Origin: CAVVYV01 sp963752585
GTDB taxonomy: Bacteria; Actinomycetota; Thermoleophilia; Solirubrobacterales; 70-9
DNA length: 64,000 bases
Reading direction: 5' to 3'
NCBI GenBank assembly: GCA_963752585.1
Contig: CAVVYV010000001.1
Location: 124,001-188,000, forward strand
Below the pieces are notes generated by a model. That model ran no database searches, was not told where the DNA came from, and was given only the letters and a program-made list of their open reading frames with translations. A program made the translations under genes and the position numbers. The first letter of the stretch is position 1. Every line of letters starts with the position of its first letter. Positions 51,092 to 58,776 of the stretch are shown in pieces.

Positions 51092-51951
51092 TCAAGTCGG
51101 GTCGATGACGACGTTGTCGATCAGCCGCGCCCGCCCGATCCGAGCGGCGACGGCGACCAGCACCGGCCGGCCGTTGAGCTCGGCGAGCGGGGAGAGGTCC
51201 TCCGCGTCGCGCGCCTCGACGTATTCCGGCTCGATCCCGGCGTCGCGAAGCTCCCGTCGACGATCTCGGTGAGGGCGGTCGCCGAGCGCTCGCCGCGCCC
51301 GGCGGCCTCGTCGGCCGCCCGCAGCGCCCTGGAGATCGCCTGGGCACGGGTGCGCTCCTCGGCGCTGAGGTAGGCGTTGCGGGAGCTCATCGCGAGGCCG
51401 TCGGGCTCGCGGACGGTGGGGAGGACCTCGATCTCGACCGGGAAGTCGAGGTCGCGGACCATCCGCTCGATCACCACCGCCTGCTGGGCGTCCTTGCGCC
51501 CGAAATAGGCGACGTCGGGCTGGACGGCGTTGAAGAGCTTCGCCACGATCGTGGTCACCCCGCGGAAGTGGGAGGGGCCGCGATGGTCGGGGTCGCCCTC
51601 GAGGACTCCGGTGAGGTTCGCGTCGACCTCGACCGTGGTCCCGAAGCCCTCGGGGTAGACCTCGTCGCCGCCCGGGGCCCAGAGGAGGTCGACGCCCTCG
51701 CGCTCGGCCAACTCGATGTCGCGCTGCTCGTCGCGTGGGTAGGCCTCGAGGTCCTCGCCCGGGCCGAACTGGGCCGGGTTGACGAACAGGCTGACGACGA
51801 CCACCTCGCAATCCCGGCGAGCGCGGCGGATCAGCGACAGGTGGCCCTCGTGGAAGGAGCCCATCGTCGGCACCAGGCCGATCCGCTTCCCGGCGCGCCG
51901 CGGCTCGGTAAGCGCCTCGCGAAGCTCGGCCTTGGTCCGCACGACTCTCAT
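51092..51951 (-). CDS. panC: Pantothenate synthetase, one frameshift
   Basis: PanC joins pantoate and beta-alanine using ATP. The nucleotide motif is LVPTMGSFHEGHLSLIR. SLFVNPAQFGPGEDLEAYPR, HFRGVTTIVAKLFNAVQPD, FGRKDAQQAVVIERMV and MSSRNAYLSAEER are all present. One base is missing near 51260, after which RDAGIEPEYVEARDAEDL finishes the protein, about 285 residues in all. The ATG at 51951 overlaps the stop of a short upstream ORF (ATGA). Confidence 0.9.
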
Positions 51952-52019
51952 GCAGTCGCCTCGTCGCCCATGGCGTCGCTCAGAGGGGAGGGGAGTGTTT
52001 CCCGTTCCAGTTCCCGCAT
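51948..52019 (-). CDS. Candidate 23-residue leader ORF before panC
   Basis: An ATG-started ORF of 23 codons (beginning MRELERETLPS) ends in a TGA that overlaps the panC ATG as ATGA, so ribosomes could be handed on by coupling. It lies in the roughly 150-base leader downstream of a TATAAT box. No ribosome site is evident in front of it, and it could be chance. Confidence 0.3.
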   Translation of the reverse strand: MRELERETLPSPLSDAMGDEATA

Positions 52020-52107
52020 CGGAGATACCAGACGGCTTCGAATGGTCTTGGGACGATGAGAGGTGTTCGGGGTCCGCGCCCTGGTCCGGGGTCGCGGCCT
52101 GCGGCGG

Positions 52108-52113
52108 ATTATA
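52108..52113 (-). promoter_or_regulatory. Consensus -10 box TATAAT for the pan operon
   Basis: A perfect TATAAT on the minus strand lies about 157 bases before the panC ATG. It predicts a leader of about 150 bases, unusually long for this window. No good -35 is visible. Confidence 0.5.
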
Positions 52114-52200
52114 GGGAGGGGCATCGGGCAACCGCCCGGGTGCTCCAAACGGGCGCATTTTGCGGCCGGCGGAGCCTCGGTCCGGGTCGGAGTCCCGAAC

Positions 52201-52206
52201 TACCAT
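52201..52206 (+). promoter_or_regulatory. -10 box TACCAT, leaderless start of the FmdB-like gene
   Basis: TACCAT, 7 bases, then the ATG at 52214. The remaining roughly 260 bases between the panC and FmdB-like starts hold this box, the pan promoter and the leader ORF. I see nothing else recognisable in it. Confidence 0.55.
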
Positions 52207-52213
52207 CAGGTCG

Positions 52214-52507
52214 ATGCCGATTCACGAGTTCGAGTGCCTGAAGTGCGGGAACCATTTCGAGGAGCTGATCGCAGCCCATGAGCTGGAGTCGGCGGAGGTG
52301 AAGTGCCCGGAGTGCGGCGGGACCGAGCTGAAGCGCCTGATCTCGTCCTACTCGCCGATCCACCGGCAGCTGACGCCCAACCAGAAGCGGCGGCTCGAGG
52401 ACAAGCGGGGCACCGACCGGGGCGGGGCGAAGCAGCGCTTCAAGCAGCAGCGGGCGGCCGAGCGCCGGGCGGCGTCTCGGCGAGCGGGCCGGAGGGGCAA
52501 CCGCTGA
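52214..52507 (+). CDS. FmdB-type zinc-ribbon regulatory protein
   Basis: A 97-residue protein with a zinc ribbon at the N-terminus (HEFECLKCGNHFEEL and VKCPECGGTELKRL, two CxxC pairs) followed by a long Arg/Lys/Gln-rich tail suited to nucleic-acid contact. Such putative regulators often sit beside unrelated housekeeping genes. Its TGA overlaps the ATG of the glycosylase gene. Target unknown. Confidence 0.8.
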   Translation: MPIHEFECLKCGNHFEELIAAHELESAEVKCPECGGTELKRLISSYSPIHRQLTPNQKRRLEDKRGTDRGGAKQRFKQQRAAERRAASRRAGRRGNR

Positions 52508-53163
52508 TGGACGCCGGCCGCACGCCGTGAGGCCCTGGTCGAGGTCTACAACAAGGCCTCCGTCTGCGAGCTGTGTCCGTTGTCGGAGACCCGGAACACG
52601 GTCGTCTTCGGAGCGGGCAACGCCGACGCCGACCTGATGTTCGTCGGCGAGGCCCCCGGCGCCGAGGAGGACCGGCAGGGACTTCCGTTCGTCGGCCGTG
52701 CCGGCGCCTTCCTCACCGAGCTCCTCCAGGGGATCGGGATGAAGCGCGAGGAGGTCTTCATCGCCAACGTGCTCAAGTGCCGTCCGCCCGGCAATCGCGA
52801 CCCCCAGGGCGAGGAGATCGACTCATGCCGGCCCTGGCTGGAGAAGCAGGTCGAGTTGATCAAGCCGCGGATCATCGGCACGCTGGGGAACTTCGCCACC
52901 AAGCTGCTCACCGGCAACCCGACCGGGATCACCACGGGTGCGGGGGACCGCTCAGGAGCACGTGATCGGAGGCCGGCCCGCTCTATCTGCTGCCGCTCTT
53001 CCATCCCGCCGCCGGGCTGCGGACCCCTGCGGTCGCCGACCAGCTCCGCCAGGACTTCGAGGCGATCCCCGGCCTGCTCGAAAGGGCGCTTCCCGAGGGA
53101 CCCGAGCCGCTGGTCGTGCGCGAGGGGGAGCCGGAGGCTGAGCAGCTCGGCTTCTTTGGCTGA
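52507..53163 (+). CDS. Uracil-DNA glycosylase family 4 (iron-sulfur), frameshifted
   Basis: This enzyme removes uracil from DNA; family 4 members hold a [4Fe-4S] cluster. ASVCELCPLSETR supplies the first two cluster Cys. The active-site motif is GEAPGAEEDRQGLPFVGRAG; VLKCRPPGNRDP and SCRPWLEKQ add the remaining Cys, and LFHPAAGLR ends the core. One-base breaks lie near 52527, 52937 and 52970. The start ATG overlaps the FmdB stop. The stop codon abuts palindromic element copy C. Confidence 0.85.
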
Positions 53164-53614
53164 TCCGAGGGGGCTCCGCGAGGAGCCACCCGTTTCAACA
53201 CGGACATCGAGCGCCGCCGAGACCGAGGCGCTCGGGGAGCGGATCGGCGCCGGCCTCGGCCCGGGCGACGTCGTCCTCGTCAGCGGCGAGCTCGGCGCCG
53301 GGAAGACCACCCTGATCCGGGGCGCCTGCCGGGCGCTCGGGGTCACCGAGCCAGGTCACCTCGCCCACCTTCACGATCGGCCACCGCTATCGCGGCCGGG
53401 TGCCCGTCTCCCACCTCGACCTCTACCGGCTCGAGGGGCTCGACCGGGAGGACCCGGCCTGCTCGACGACTACCTCGACCGGGACTCGGTCGTCCTGATC
53501 GAGTGGCCGGAGAGGGCCGCGGCCTCGCTGGAGCGGGTCAGCGTGCGGGTCACCATCCGCCACGCGGGCGGGGATGAGCGGGAGATCGAGATCGTCGGGC
53601 GAAAGCGGGACTAG
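53156..53614 (+). CDS. tsaE: tRNA threonylcarbamoyladenosine ATPase TsaE, two frameshifts
   Basis: TsaE is the P-loop ATPase of the t6A37 tRNA modification system with TsaB and TsaD. Walker A is SGELGAGKTTLIRGACRALG. After an extra base near 53354 come TSPTF, HRYRGRVPVSHLDLYRLEG and, after a missing base near 53458, DDYLDRDSVVLIEWPERAA. The only in-frame start is a TTG at 53156 inside the glycosylase end, which would make palindromic element C encode part of the N-terminus. About 150 residues. It shares a CTAG stop with the converging lipoprotein. Confidence 0.85.
   Translation: MADPRGLREEPPVSTRTSSAAETEALGERIGAGLGPGDVVLVSGELGAGKTTLIRGACRALGVTEPGHLAHLHDRPPLSRPGARLPPRPLPARGARPGGPGLLDDYLDRDSVVLIEWPERAAASLERVSVRVTIRHAGGDEREIEIVGRKRD
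53167..53194 (+). repeat. Palindromic element, copy C, at the glycosylase/tsaE junction
   Basis: GAGGGGGCTCCG and AGGAGCCACCCG form the same stem-loop as copies A and B. TGATCC precedes the core, as in copy A. Arms differ from B at compensating positions (T to G and A to C). Confidence 0.7.
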
Positions 53615-53941
53615 TAGCCGTAGTCCTGCTGCGCCTCGTCGATCTGCTCCTGGGCTTCCTTCTGAGCCTCCTCGGCCTGCTTCTGAGCCTCCGCGGCCTG
53701 CTCCTTAGCCTGCTCCGAGGCCTCGGTCGCCTGCTGCTGGGCCTCGTCGAGCGCGGTCGAGATCGACTCCTGGGCCTCGTCAGCCTGCTGCTGGACCGAG
53801 TCGATCGCCTCGTTGGCGTTCTCCTCCTCGTCGTCGCCGCATCCGGCGGCGCCGAGGCCAAACGCGGCGATCGCCAGCGACGCGGCGACTGCGGAAGCCG
53901 CGCCGGGCGCTGACGGTGAACCTGCTGGACTGCTTGGACAT
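53611..53941 (-). CDS. Ala/Gln/Glu coiled-coil lipoprotein, one frameshift
   Basis: The ATG at 53941 follows a GAGGAG ribosome site. After a one-base break near 53903 comes a signal peptide with lipobox LGAAGC, then about 85 residues of nearly pure helix (SVQQQADEAQESISTALDEA; EAQKQAEEAQKEAQ) with 11-residue-like periodicity, ending QQDYGY. This predicts a lipid-anchored extended coiled coil on the outer face of the membrane. No family recognised. Confidence 0.65.
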
Positions 53942-53986
53942 GAGCGGTCTCCTCTTCCACGCGCCGGTAGTTGAGGCGGCACTCTA

Positions 53987-54724
53987 GTGGCGACGGTCGC
54001 TCGGCATGGACACCGCCACCGCCGACGCGGTCGTCGGGGTGGCGCGCGAAGGGGAGATCCTCCGCGAGGCGGCGGTGGAACCGGACGCCGACGGGCGCCC
54101 GCGGCACTCCCGGGTGCTGCTGGCCGAGGTCGAGCGCTGCGCCGATGCCGCCGGCGGCTGGGCCGCGGTCGACCGGATCGCGGTCGGGATCGGCCCCGGC
54201 TCCTACACCGGCCTCCGGATCGGGATCGCCACCGCCCGCGCCCTGGCGCAGGCCCGGCGGCTGCCGCTGGCGGGGGTCGGCTCGCTGGCGGCGCTCGCCC
54301 ACGGTCATCGCCGAGCACCGCTGAAGCGGACGACCGGCCGCTGCTGCCGGTGATGCGACGCGCGCGCCGTGGCCAGGTGTTCGCGGCCCTCTACTCGGCG
54401 CGATGGCAGAGGAGCTCTGGGAGCCGCTCGTCGCGGATCCCGCCGAGCTCGCCGAGCGGCTGGGCGAGCTCGAGGCAGAGCCCGCTGGCGGCCGGTGACG
54501 GGGCGGTACGATTTCGCCCAGAGCTCGAGGCCGCCGGCGTCACGGTCGCGCCATCCGAGGACCCCGTACACGGGATATCTGCGCGGGATGTGTGCGCTCT
54601 CGGAGAGTCGACCGCGGAGGCGCCGCCGGACCGGATCGAGCCCGTCTACCTGAGACCCCCCGATGCGAAGAGATGGCTTCAGCGAGATAGGACGGTGGCC
54701 CGCCGGTTGAGTCCGGCGAGCTGA
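53987..54724 (+). CDS. tsaB: tRNA threonylcarbamoyladenosine protein TsaB, several frameshifts
   Basis: TsaB is the inactive ASKHA-fold partner of TsaD. GMDTATADAVVGVA, the diagnostic GIGPGSYTGLRIGIATARALA and PVMRRARRGQVFAALYS are present. The start is probably the GTG at 53987 with an extra base near 53998; the clean frame begins at the ATG at 54006. Further one-base breaks lie near 54301, 54332, 54402 and 54483. The right end is uncertain: the frame runs to a TGA at 54722 that overlaps the rimI start. Confidence 0.82.
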   Translation: MATVARHGHRHRRRGRRGGARRGDPPRGGGGTGRRRAPAALPGAAGRGRALRRCRRRLGRGRPDRGRDRPRLLHRPPDRDRHRPRPGAGPAAAAGGGRLAGGARPRSSPSTAEADDRPLLPVMRRARRGQVFAALYSARWQRSSGSRSSRIPPSSPSGWASSRQSPLAAGDGAVRFRPELEAAGVTVAPSEDPVHGISARDVCALGESTAEAPPDRIEPVYLRPPDAKRWLQRDRTVARRLSPAS

Positions 54725-55171
54725 GGCTGCGAAAGCTCGCCTACGGCGACCTGCCCTCGGTGATCGCGATCGAGCGGCGCTCGTTCCCGACCCCGTGGTC
54801 GCTGGCGATGTTCGTGCTCGAGCTCTCGAAGCCATCCGGGATCTGCCTCGCCGCCGAGGACGACGAGGGCCTGGTCGGCTACCTGGTCTGCGCCCGCTAC
54901 GACGACGTCTGGCATCTGATGAACGTCGCGGTCCACCCCGAGACGCCGGCGGCGTGGGGTGGCGACCGAGCTGATCGAGCGGCTCTTCGACGAGGCCGGC
55001 GCGGGCGCCCGGTTCACGCTCGAGGTCCGGATCTCCAACGGGCCCGCGATCGCGATGTACCAGCGGTTCGGCTTCCGCTCCGCCGGCCGCCGCCGCCGCT
55101 ACTACCACGACAACGGCGAGGACGCCCTGATCATGTGGTTCGAGTCGCCGGCGCGGGCCGGCGTCGCCTAG
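54695..55171 (+). CDS. rimI: RimI-like N-acetyltransferase (GNAT), frameshifted
   Basis: This enzyme acetylates the N-terminus of ribosomal protein S18 in E. coli; it often lies between tsaB and tsaD. LRKLAYGDLPSVIAIERRSF is the usual opening. WHLMNVAVHPE, GVATELIERLFDEA (acetyl-CoA P-loop, reduced in form), LEVRISNGPAIAMYQRFGF and RRRYYHDNGEDALIMW follow. Start inferred at GTG 54695 with one missing base near 54705; another break lies near 54957. About 157 residues. Confidence 0.85.
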
Positions 55172-55189
55172 ACGCGGCGCCGACGGACG

Positions 55190-56202
55190 ATGAAGCTGCT
55201 GGCGATCGAGACCTCCTGCGATGACACCTGCGCCGCGGTCACCGCCGGGTCGCGGGTGCTCTCCAACGTCGTCTCCTCGCAGGCGGCACTCCACGAGGAG
55301 TTCGGCGGCGTCGTCCCGGAGGTCGCCTCCCGCCACCACCTCGAGCTGGTCAACGCGGTGGTCGCGGCGGCGCTGCGCGGCGCCGACACCGAGCTCGAGG
55401 AGGTCGACGCGATCGCGGTCACCCGCGGCCCCGGGCTGATCGGGGCGCTGCTCGTCGGTCTCAGCACCGCGAAGGCGCTGGCGGCCGCCCACCGAAAGCC
55501 GCTGATCCCGGTCGATCACCTCCAGGGCCACGTCGCCGCCAACTTCCTCGAGCCGGAGCCGCTCGAGCCCCCGTTCCTCTGCCTGGTGGCGAGCGGCGGC
55601 CATACCCTGCTCGCCGGCGCCCGCGACCACTCCTCCTTCGAGACCCTCGGCGCCACCCTCGACGACGCGGCGGGGGAGGCCTTCGACAAGGGGGCGCGGC
55701 TGCTGGGGCTGGGCTACCCGGGCGGCCCGGCGATCGAGCGGGCCGCCCGCGGGGGCGATCCCGAGGCGTTCGAGTTCCCGGTGGCGATGAGCGAGCGGGG
55801 GCTCGACTTCAGCTACAGCGGGATCAAGACGGCGCTCGTCTACCTCGTCCGCGACCTCGGCCCCGAGGAGACCGAGCGGCGGCGCGCCGACCTCGCCGCC
55901 TCCTACCAGCGGGCGATCGTCGGTCAGCTGGTCGCGAAGCTCGAGCGGGCGGCGCAGGGACGGGCGAGTGGCGGGCGGTGGCGCTGGGCGGGGGAGTGGC
56001 CGCCAACGCCGAGCTCAGGGAGCGGGCCGCGTCCCTCTGCGGCGAGCTGGGGCTTCCCCTGAAGCTGGTCCCGATCGAGCTCTGCACCGACAACGCCGCG
56101 ATGATCGCCTCGGCGGCGCGCTTTCAGGAGCCGATCCCCTATCCCGACTACCTGGACTTCGATGCGTTCGCCACCGACCGTGGTTCTGTACGCGCGGCCT
56201 GA
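55190..56202 (+). CDS. tsaD: tRNA N6-adenosine threonylcarbamoyltransferase TsaD, one frameshift
   Basis: TsaD transfers threonylcarbamoyl to A37 of ANN-decoding tRNAs. The 338-residue protein starts LLAIETSCDDTCAAV. The iron site is VASRHHLELVNAV with HLQGHVAANFLEPE, ATP contacts are SGGHTLLAGA and GGPAIERAA, and FSYSGIKTALVYLV is typical. One base is missing near 55962, before ALGGGVAANAELRERA. The end (DAFATDRGSVRA) overlaps the next start. tsaE, tsaB, rimI and tsaD together supply the whole t6A module except TsaC. Confidence 0.93.
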
Positions 56203-56418
56203 CTGCCACCTCTGCGACGAGGCGCGGGCGCAGCTCGAGGCGCTGCGCGCGGAGGGTCTCGGCTTCGAGCTCGAGGAGGTGGACATCGACTCGGACGACC
56301 GGCTGCTCGCCCGCTATCTCGAGCGGATCCCGGTGGTGAGCTCGACGGCGAGATCGTCAGCGAGCTGGGCCTCGACCCGGGTGAGCTCCGCGCCAGGCTC
56401 GATACCGTGTCGGCATGA
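56162..56418 (+). CDS. Glutaredoxin-like (thioredoxin-fold) small protein, one frameshift
   Basis: An 84-residue thioredoxin-fold protein with CxxC as ARPDCHLCDEARAQL, then FELEEVDIDSDDRLLARYLERIPVV. One missing base near 56340 is followed by LDGEIVSELGLDPGELRARL. It is the DUF836/glutaredoxin-like type. Start at the ATG at 56162 overlaps tsaD by 41 bases; the GTG at 56180 is an alternative. Its stop overlaps the rex ATG (ATGA), so the two are likely co-expressed. Confidence 0.78.
56403..56408 (+). promoter_or_regulatory. Possible -10 box TACCGT, leaderless start of rex
   Basis: TACCGT, 6 bases, then the rex ATG at 56415. It lies inside the glutaredoxin-like coding region, so it may be chance. 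Confidence 0.35.
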
Positions 56419-57089
56419 TCGAGGACGCCGCCGCCGGGACGGCGCAGGAGCAGGGGATCGAGATCGGCGACGGCGAGCGGCTGTCGCTCGGGGTCGCCGC
56501 CCGCCTCTCCCGCTACCTCCAGGTGCTGACCCAGGCACGGAAGATGGGCAAGGACACGATCTCCTCCCAGGAGCTCTCCGACTACACCCACATCAACTCG
56601 ACCCAGATCCGCCGCGACCTCTCCGGCTTCGGCAAGTTCGGCAAGCGGGGGGTGGGCTACAACGTCGACTCCCTGGTCCGCGAGATCCGCAAGATCCTCC
56701 GGACCGCGGGCCAGCACAACATCGCCCTCTTCGGCGCCGGCAACCTCGGCCAGGCGATCGCCAGCTCCGACATCTTCGCCGACCACGGCTTCCGGATCGT
56801 CGCGATGTTCGACGTCGATCCGGCGGTGGTCGGGCGGCGGGTCGGCAACCTCCCCGTTCGCCACTTCGACGACCTCGAGCCGGTCGTCTCCGACGAGGAC
56901 GTCGTCGTCGGGGTGCTGGCGGTGCCGGCCGACAACGCCCAGGAGGTCGCCGACCGCCTGGTGAACGCGGGGGTGAAGATCATCTTCAACTACTCCGAGC
57001 AGCTGCTGCAGGTCCCGCCCGACGTCACCGTGCACACCTCGAGTCCCGCGGTTGACCTGCTCTACGCGCTCTACTTCTACCTCACCTAG
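56415..57089 (+). CDS. rex: Redox-sensing transcriptional repressor Rex
   Basis: Rex is a dimeric repressor that reads the NADH/NAD+ ratio. The 224-residue protein has an N-terminal winged helix (RLSRYLQVLTQ; INSTQIRRDLSGFGKFGKRG) and a Rossmann domain (IALFGAGNLGQAIASSDIF; VLAVPADNAQEVADRL), ending SSPAVDLLYALYFYL, the domain-swapped helix. The frame is intact. I see no TTGTGAAnnnnnnTTCACAA-like operator in the window, so its targets are elsewhere or diverged. Confidence 0.93.
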   Translation: MIEDAAAGTAQEQGIEIGDGERLSLGVAARLSRYLQVLTQARKMGKDTISSQELSDYTHINSTQIRRDLSGFGKFGKRGVGYNVDSLVREIRKILRTAGQHNIALFGAGNLGQAIASSDIFADHGFRIVAMFDVDPAVVGRRVGNLPVRHFDDLEPVVSDEDVVVGVLAVPADNAQEVADRLVNAGVKIIFNYSEQLLQVPPDVTVHTSSPAVDLLYALYFYLT

Positions 57090-57115
57090 GCGGCCAGCCC
57101 CGACGTGTCCGAGCC

Positions 57116-58309
57116 GTGACCGACCCCGAGCCACAGCACTCCGGGCTCGACCTCGAGGCGGTTCGCGACGGTCTTCGAGTCCTCAACCGACTTCACGATC
57201 GGGATCGAGGAGGAGTTCGCGATTCTCGATCCGGCGACCCTCGACCTCGAGCATCGCTTCGACGAGCTGTTCGACGCCTGCCGCGCCGACGAGCTCCTCG
57301 CGGCCTCGGTGAAGGGGGAGCTGATCGACACCGAGATCGAGATCCGCTCGGGGCGCGGCGAGACCTTCGCCGAGGCCGCCTCCCGCCAGCGGGAGCGCCG
57401 CGAGCGCCTGTTCGCGATCGCCGAGTCGATGGGGCTCGGGCTGGCCGCCACCGGGACCCATCCCTGGGCGAGCTACCTGGACCAGCGGATCATCGACACC
57501 CCGCACTACCGCCGGCTGGAGGGAGACCTGCGCTGGGTGGCGCAGCGAAACAACACCTGGAGCCTCCACGTGCACGTCGGGTATGCGCGGCCCCGACCGG
57601 GTGGTCGCCGTCTGCGACCGGATGCGGGAGTTGCTGCCGATCCTGCTCGCCGCCTCGGCCAACTCGCCGTTCCTCGACCACCGCGACACCGGCCTGCACT
57701 CGGTCCGGAGCGAGATCTTCACCCGGACCTTTCCCCGCTGCGGCGTTCACGAGCCGTTCGGCGACTGGGCGACCTACGCGGACTTCGTCCGGATGCTCGA
57801 GGAAACGGGGTCGATCGTCGAGGCGACCCAGCTCTGGTGGTCGGTGCGGCCGCATCACTCCTTCGGCACGGTCGAGGTGCGGATCTGCGACGCCCAGACC
57901 CGCGGCGACGAGTCGTTCAACCTCGCCGCCCTGATCGCCGCCTGCGTCACCCAGGCGGCGCTCGAGTACGACGAGCGCGGCTACGGCGGGGGTGAGCCGC
58001 TGCCCCGCGGCCGGGAGATCGAGGAGAACCTCTGGCGGGCGATTCGCCACGGGATGGACGCCGAGATGATCGATTTCCGCGACTCGGCGCACCATGCCCG
58101 CCCGGGCGGTGCTCGAGGACCTGATCGAATGGACCGAGCCCGCCCGGCAGCGGCTCGGGGTGGAGGTGGAGCTGCCGGAGGAGAACGGGGCCCAGCGCGC
58201 CCACCGCGCGCTCGCCGAGCGGGCGCCGATCGAGGAGATCTACCGCCACGCGGTCGAGGAGACGAAGCGCACCTACGCCCCTGAGATGGTTGACTCCCCG
58301 CATGCCTGA
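57116..58309 (+). CDS. Carboxylate-amine ligase, glutamate-cysteine-ligase type 2 (YbdK-like), three frameshifts
   Basis: The enzyme family joins glutamate and cysteine or other amines with ATP. TDFTIGIEEEFAILDP is the signature opening. SGRGETFAEAASRQRERR, TGTHPWASYLDQRI, NNTWSLHVHVG, LLAASANSPFLDHRDTGLHS and GTVEVRICDAQTR follow. One extra base breaks the frame near 57170, 57589 and 58107. About 395 residues. It follows rex and the glutaredoxin-like gene, suggesting a thiol-redox theme; the true amine substrate is unknown. Confidence 0.85.
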
Positions 58310-58676
58310 GGAGGAGCAGCAGGCGGCGAGGCGAGGGACCCGCAGAGCCGAGGGGCCACCCGAGCGAGGAGGAGCTGCGGAGCAGCTCGAGGAGGAGATC
58401 CGCAAGGTCCGGGTCGAGGACGTCGTCCTCCAGAGCGTCGTCAGCATCCTCAACCTGGCGGCCCGGCGGATCGCCAAGGACGACGAGCGCGACCTCGGTC
58501 AGGCGAAGGTGGGGATCGACGCCGCCCGGGCGCTGGTCGACCTGGTGAAGCCCGAGGCTCAGCCGCAGCTGCGCCAGGCGATCTCCGAGCTCCAGGTCCT
58601 CTACGCCAAGCACGCTGGGGAGGGTGCGGCTGAGGCGCCGGAGGGCAGCGAGGCGGAAGGGCCTGCCGGCCGCTGA
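58302..58676 (+). CDS. DUF1844-like small protein
   Basis: A protein of about 124 residues with a polar, charged lead (two compensating one-base shifts near 58363 and 58378), then VRVEDVVLQSVVSILNLAAR and a helical DLGQAKVGIDAARALVDLVK and LRQAISELQVLYAKHA. This matches the actinobacterial DUF1844 pattern. It ends in an acidic Ala/Glu/Gly tail. The start ATG at 58302 overlaps the ligase stop. Function unknown. Confidence 0.65.
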   Translation: MPEEEQQAARRGTRRAEGPPERGGAAEQLEEEIRKVRVEDVVLQSVVSILNLAARRIAKDDERDLGQAKVGIDAARALVDLVKPEAQPQLRQAISELQVLYAKHAGEGAAEAPEGSEAEGPAGR

Positions 58677-58734
58677 AGCGGGCGAGAAGCAGGCCGATTC
58701 GCCGCTCTGGACCCCTCCGGGCAGCGGCGGCGGA

Positions 58735-58740
58735 TAGACT
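58735..58740 (+). promoter_or_regulatory. -10 box TAGACT for hppA
   Basis: TAGACT lies 36 bases before the TTG start, giving a leader of about 30 bases that contains the AAAGGGAG ribosome site. Confidence 0.45.
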
Positions 58741-58776
58741 GCCGCGCCGCTTTCACATCGCTAAAGGGAGCCTTTC

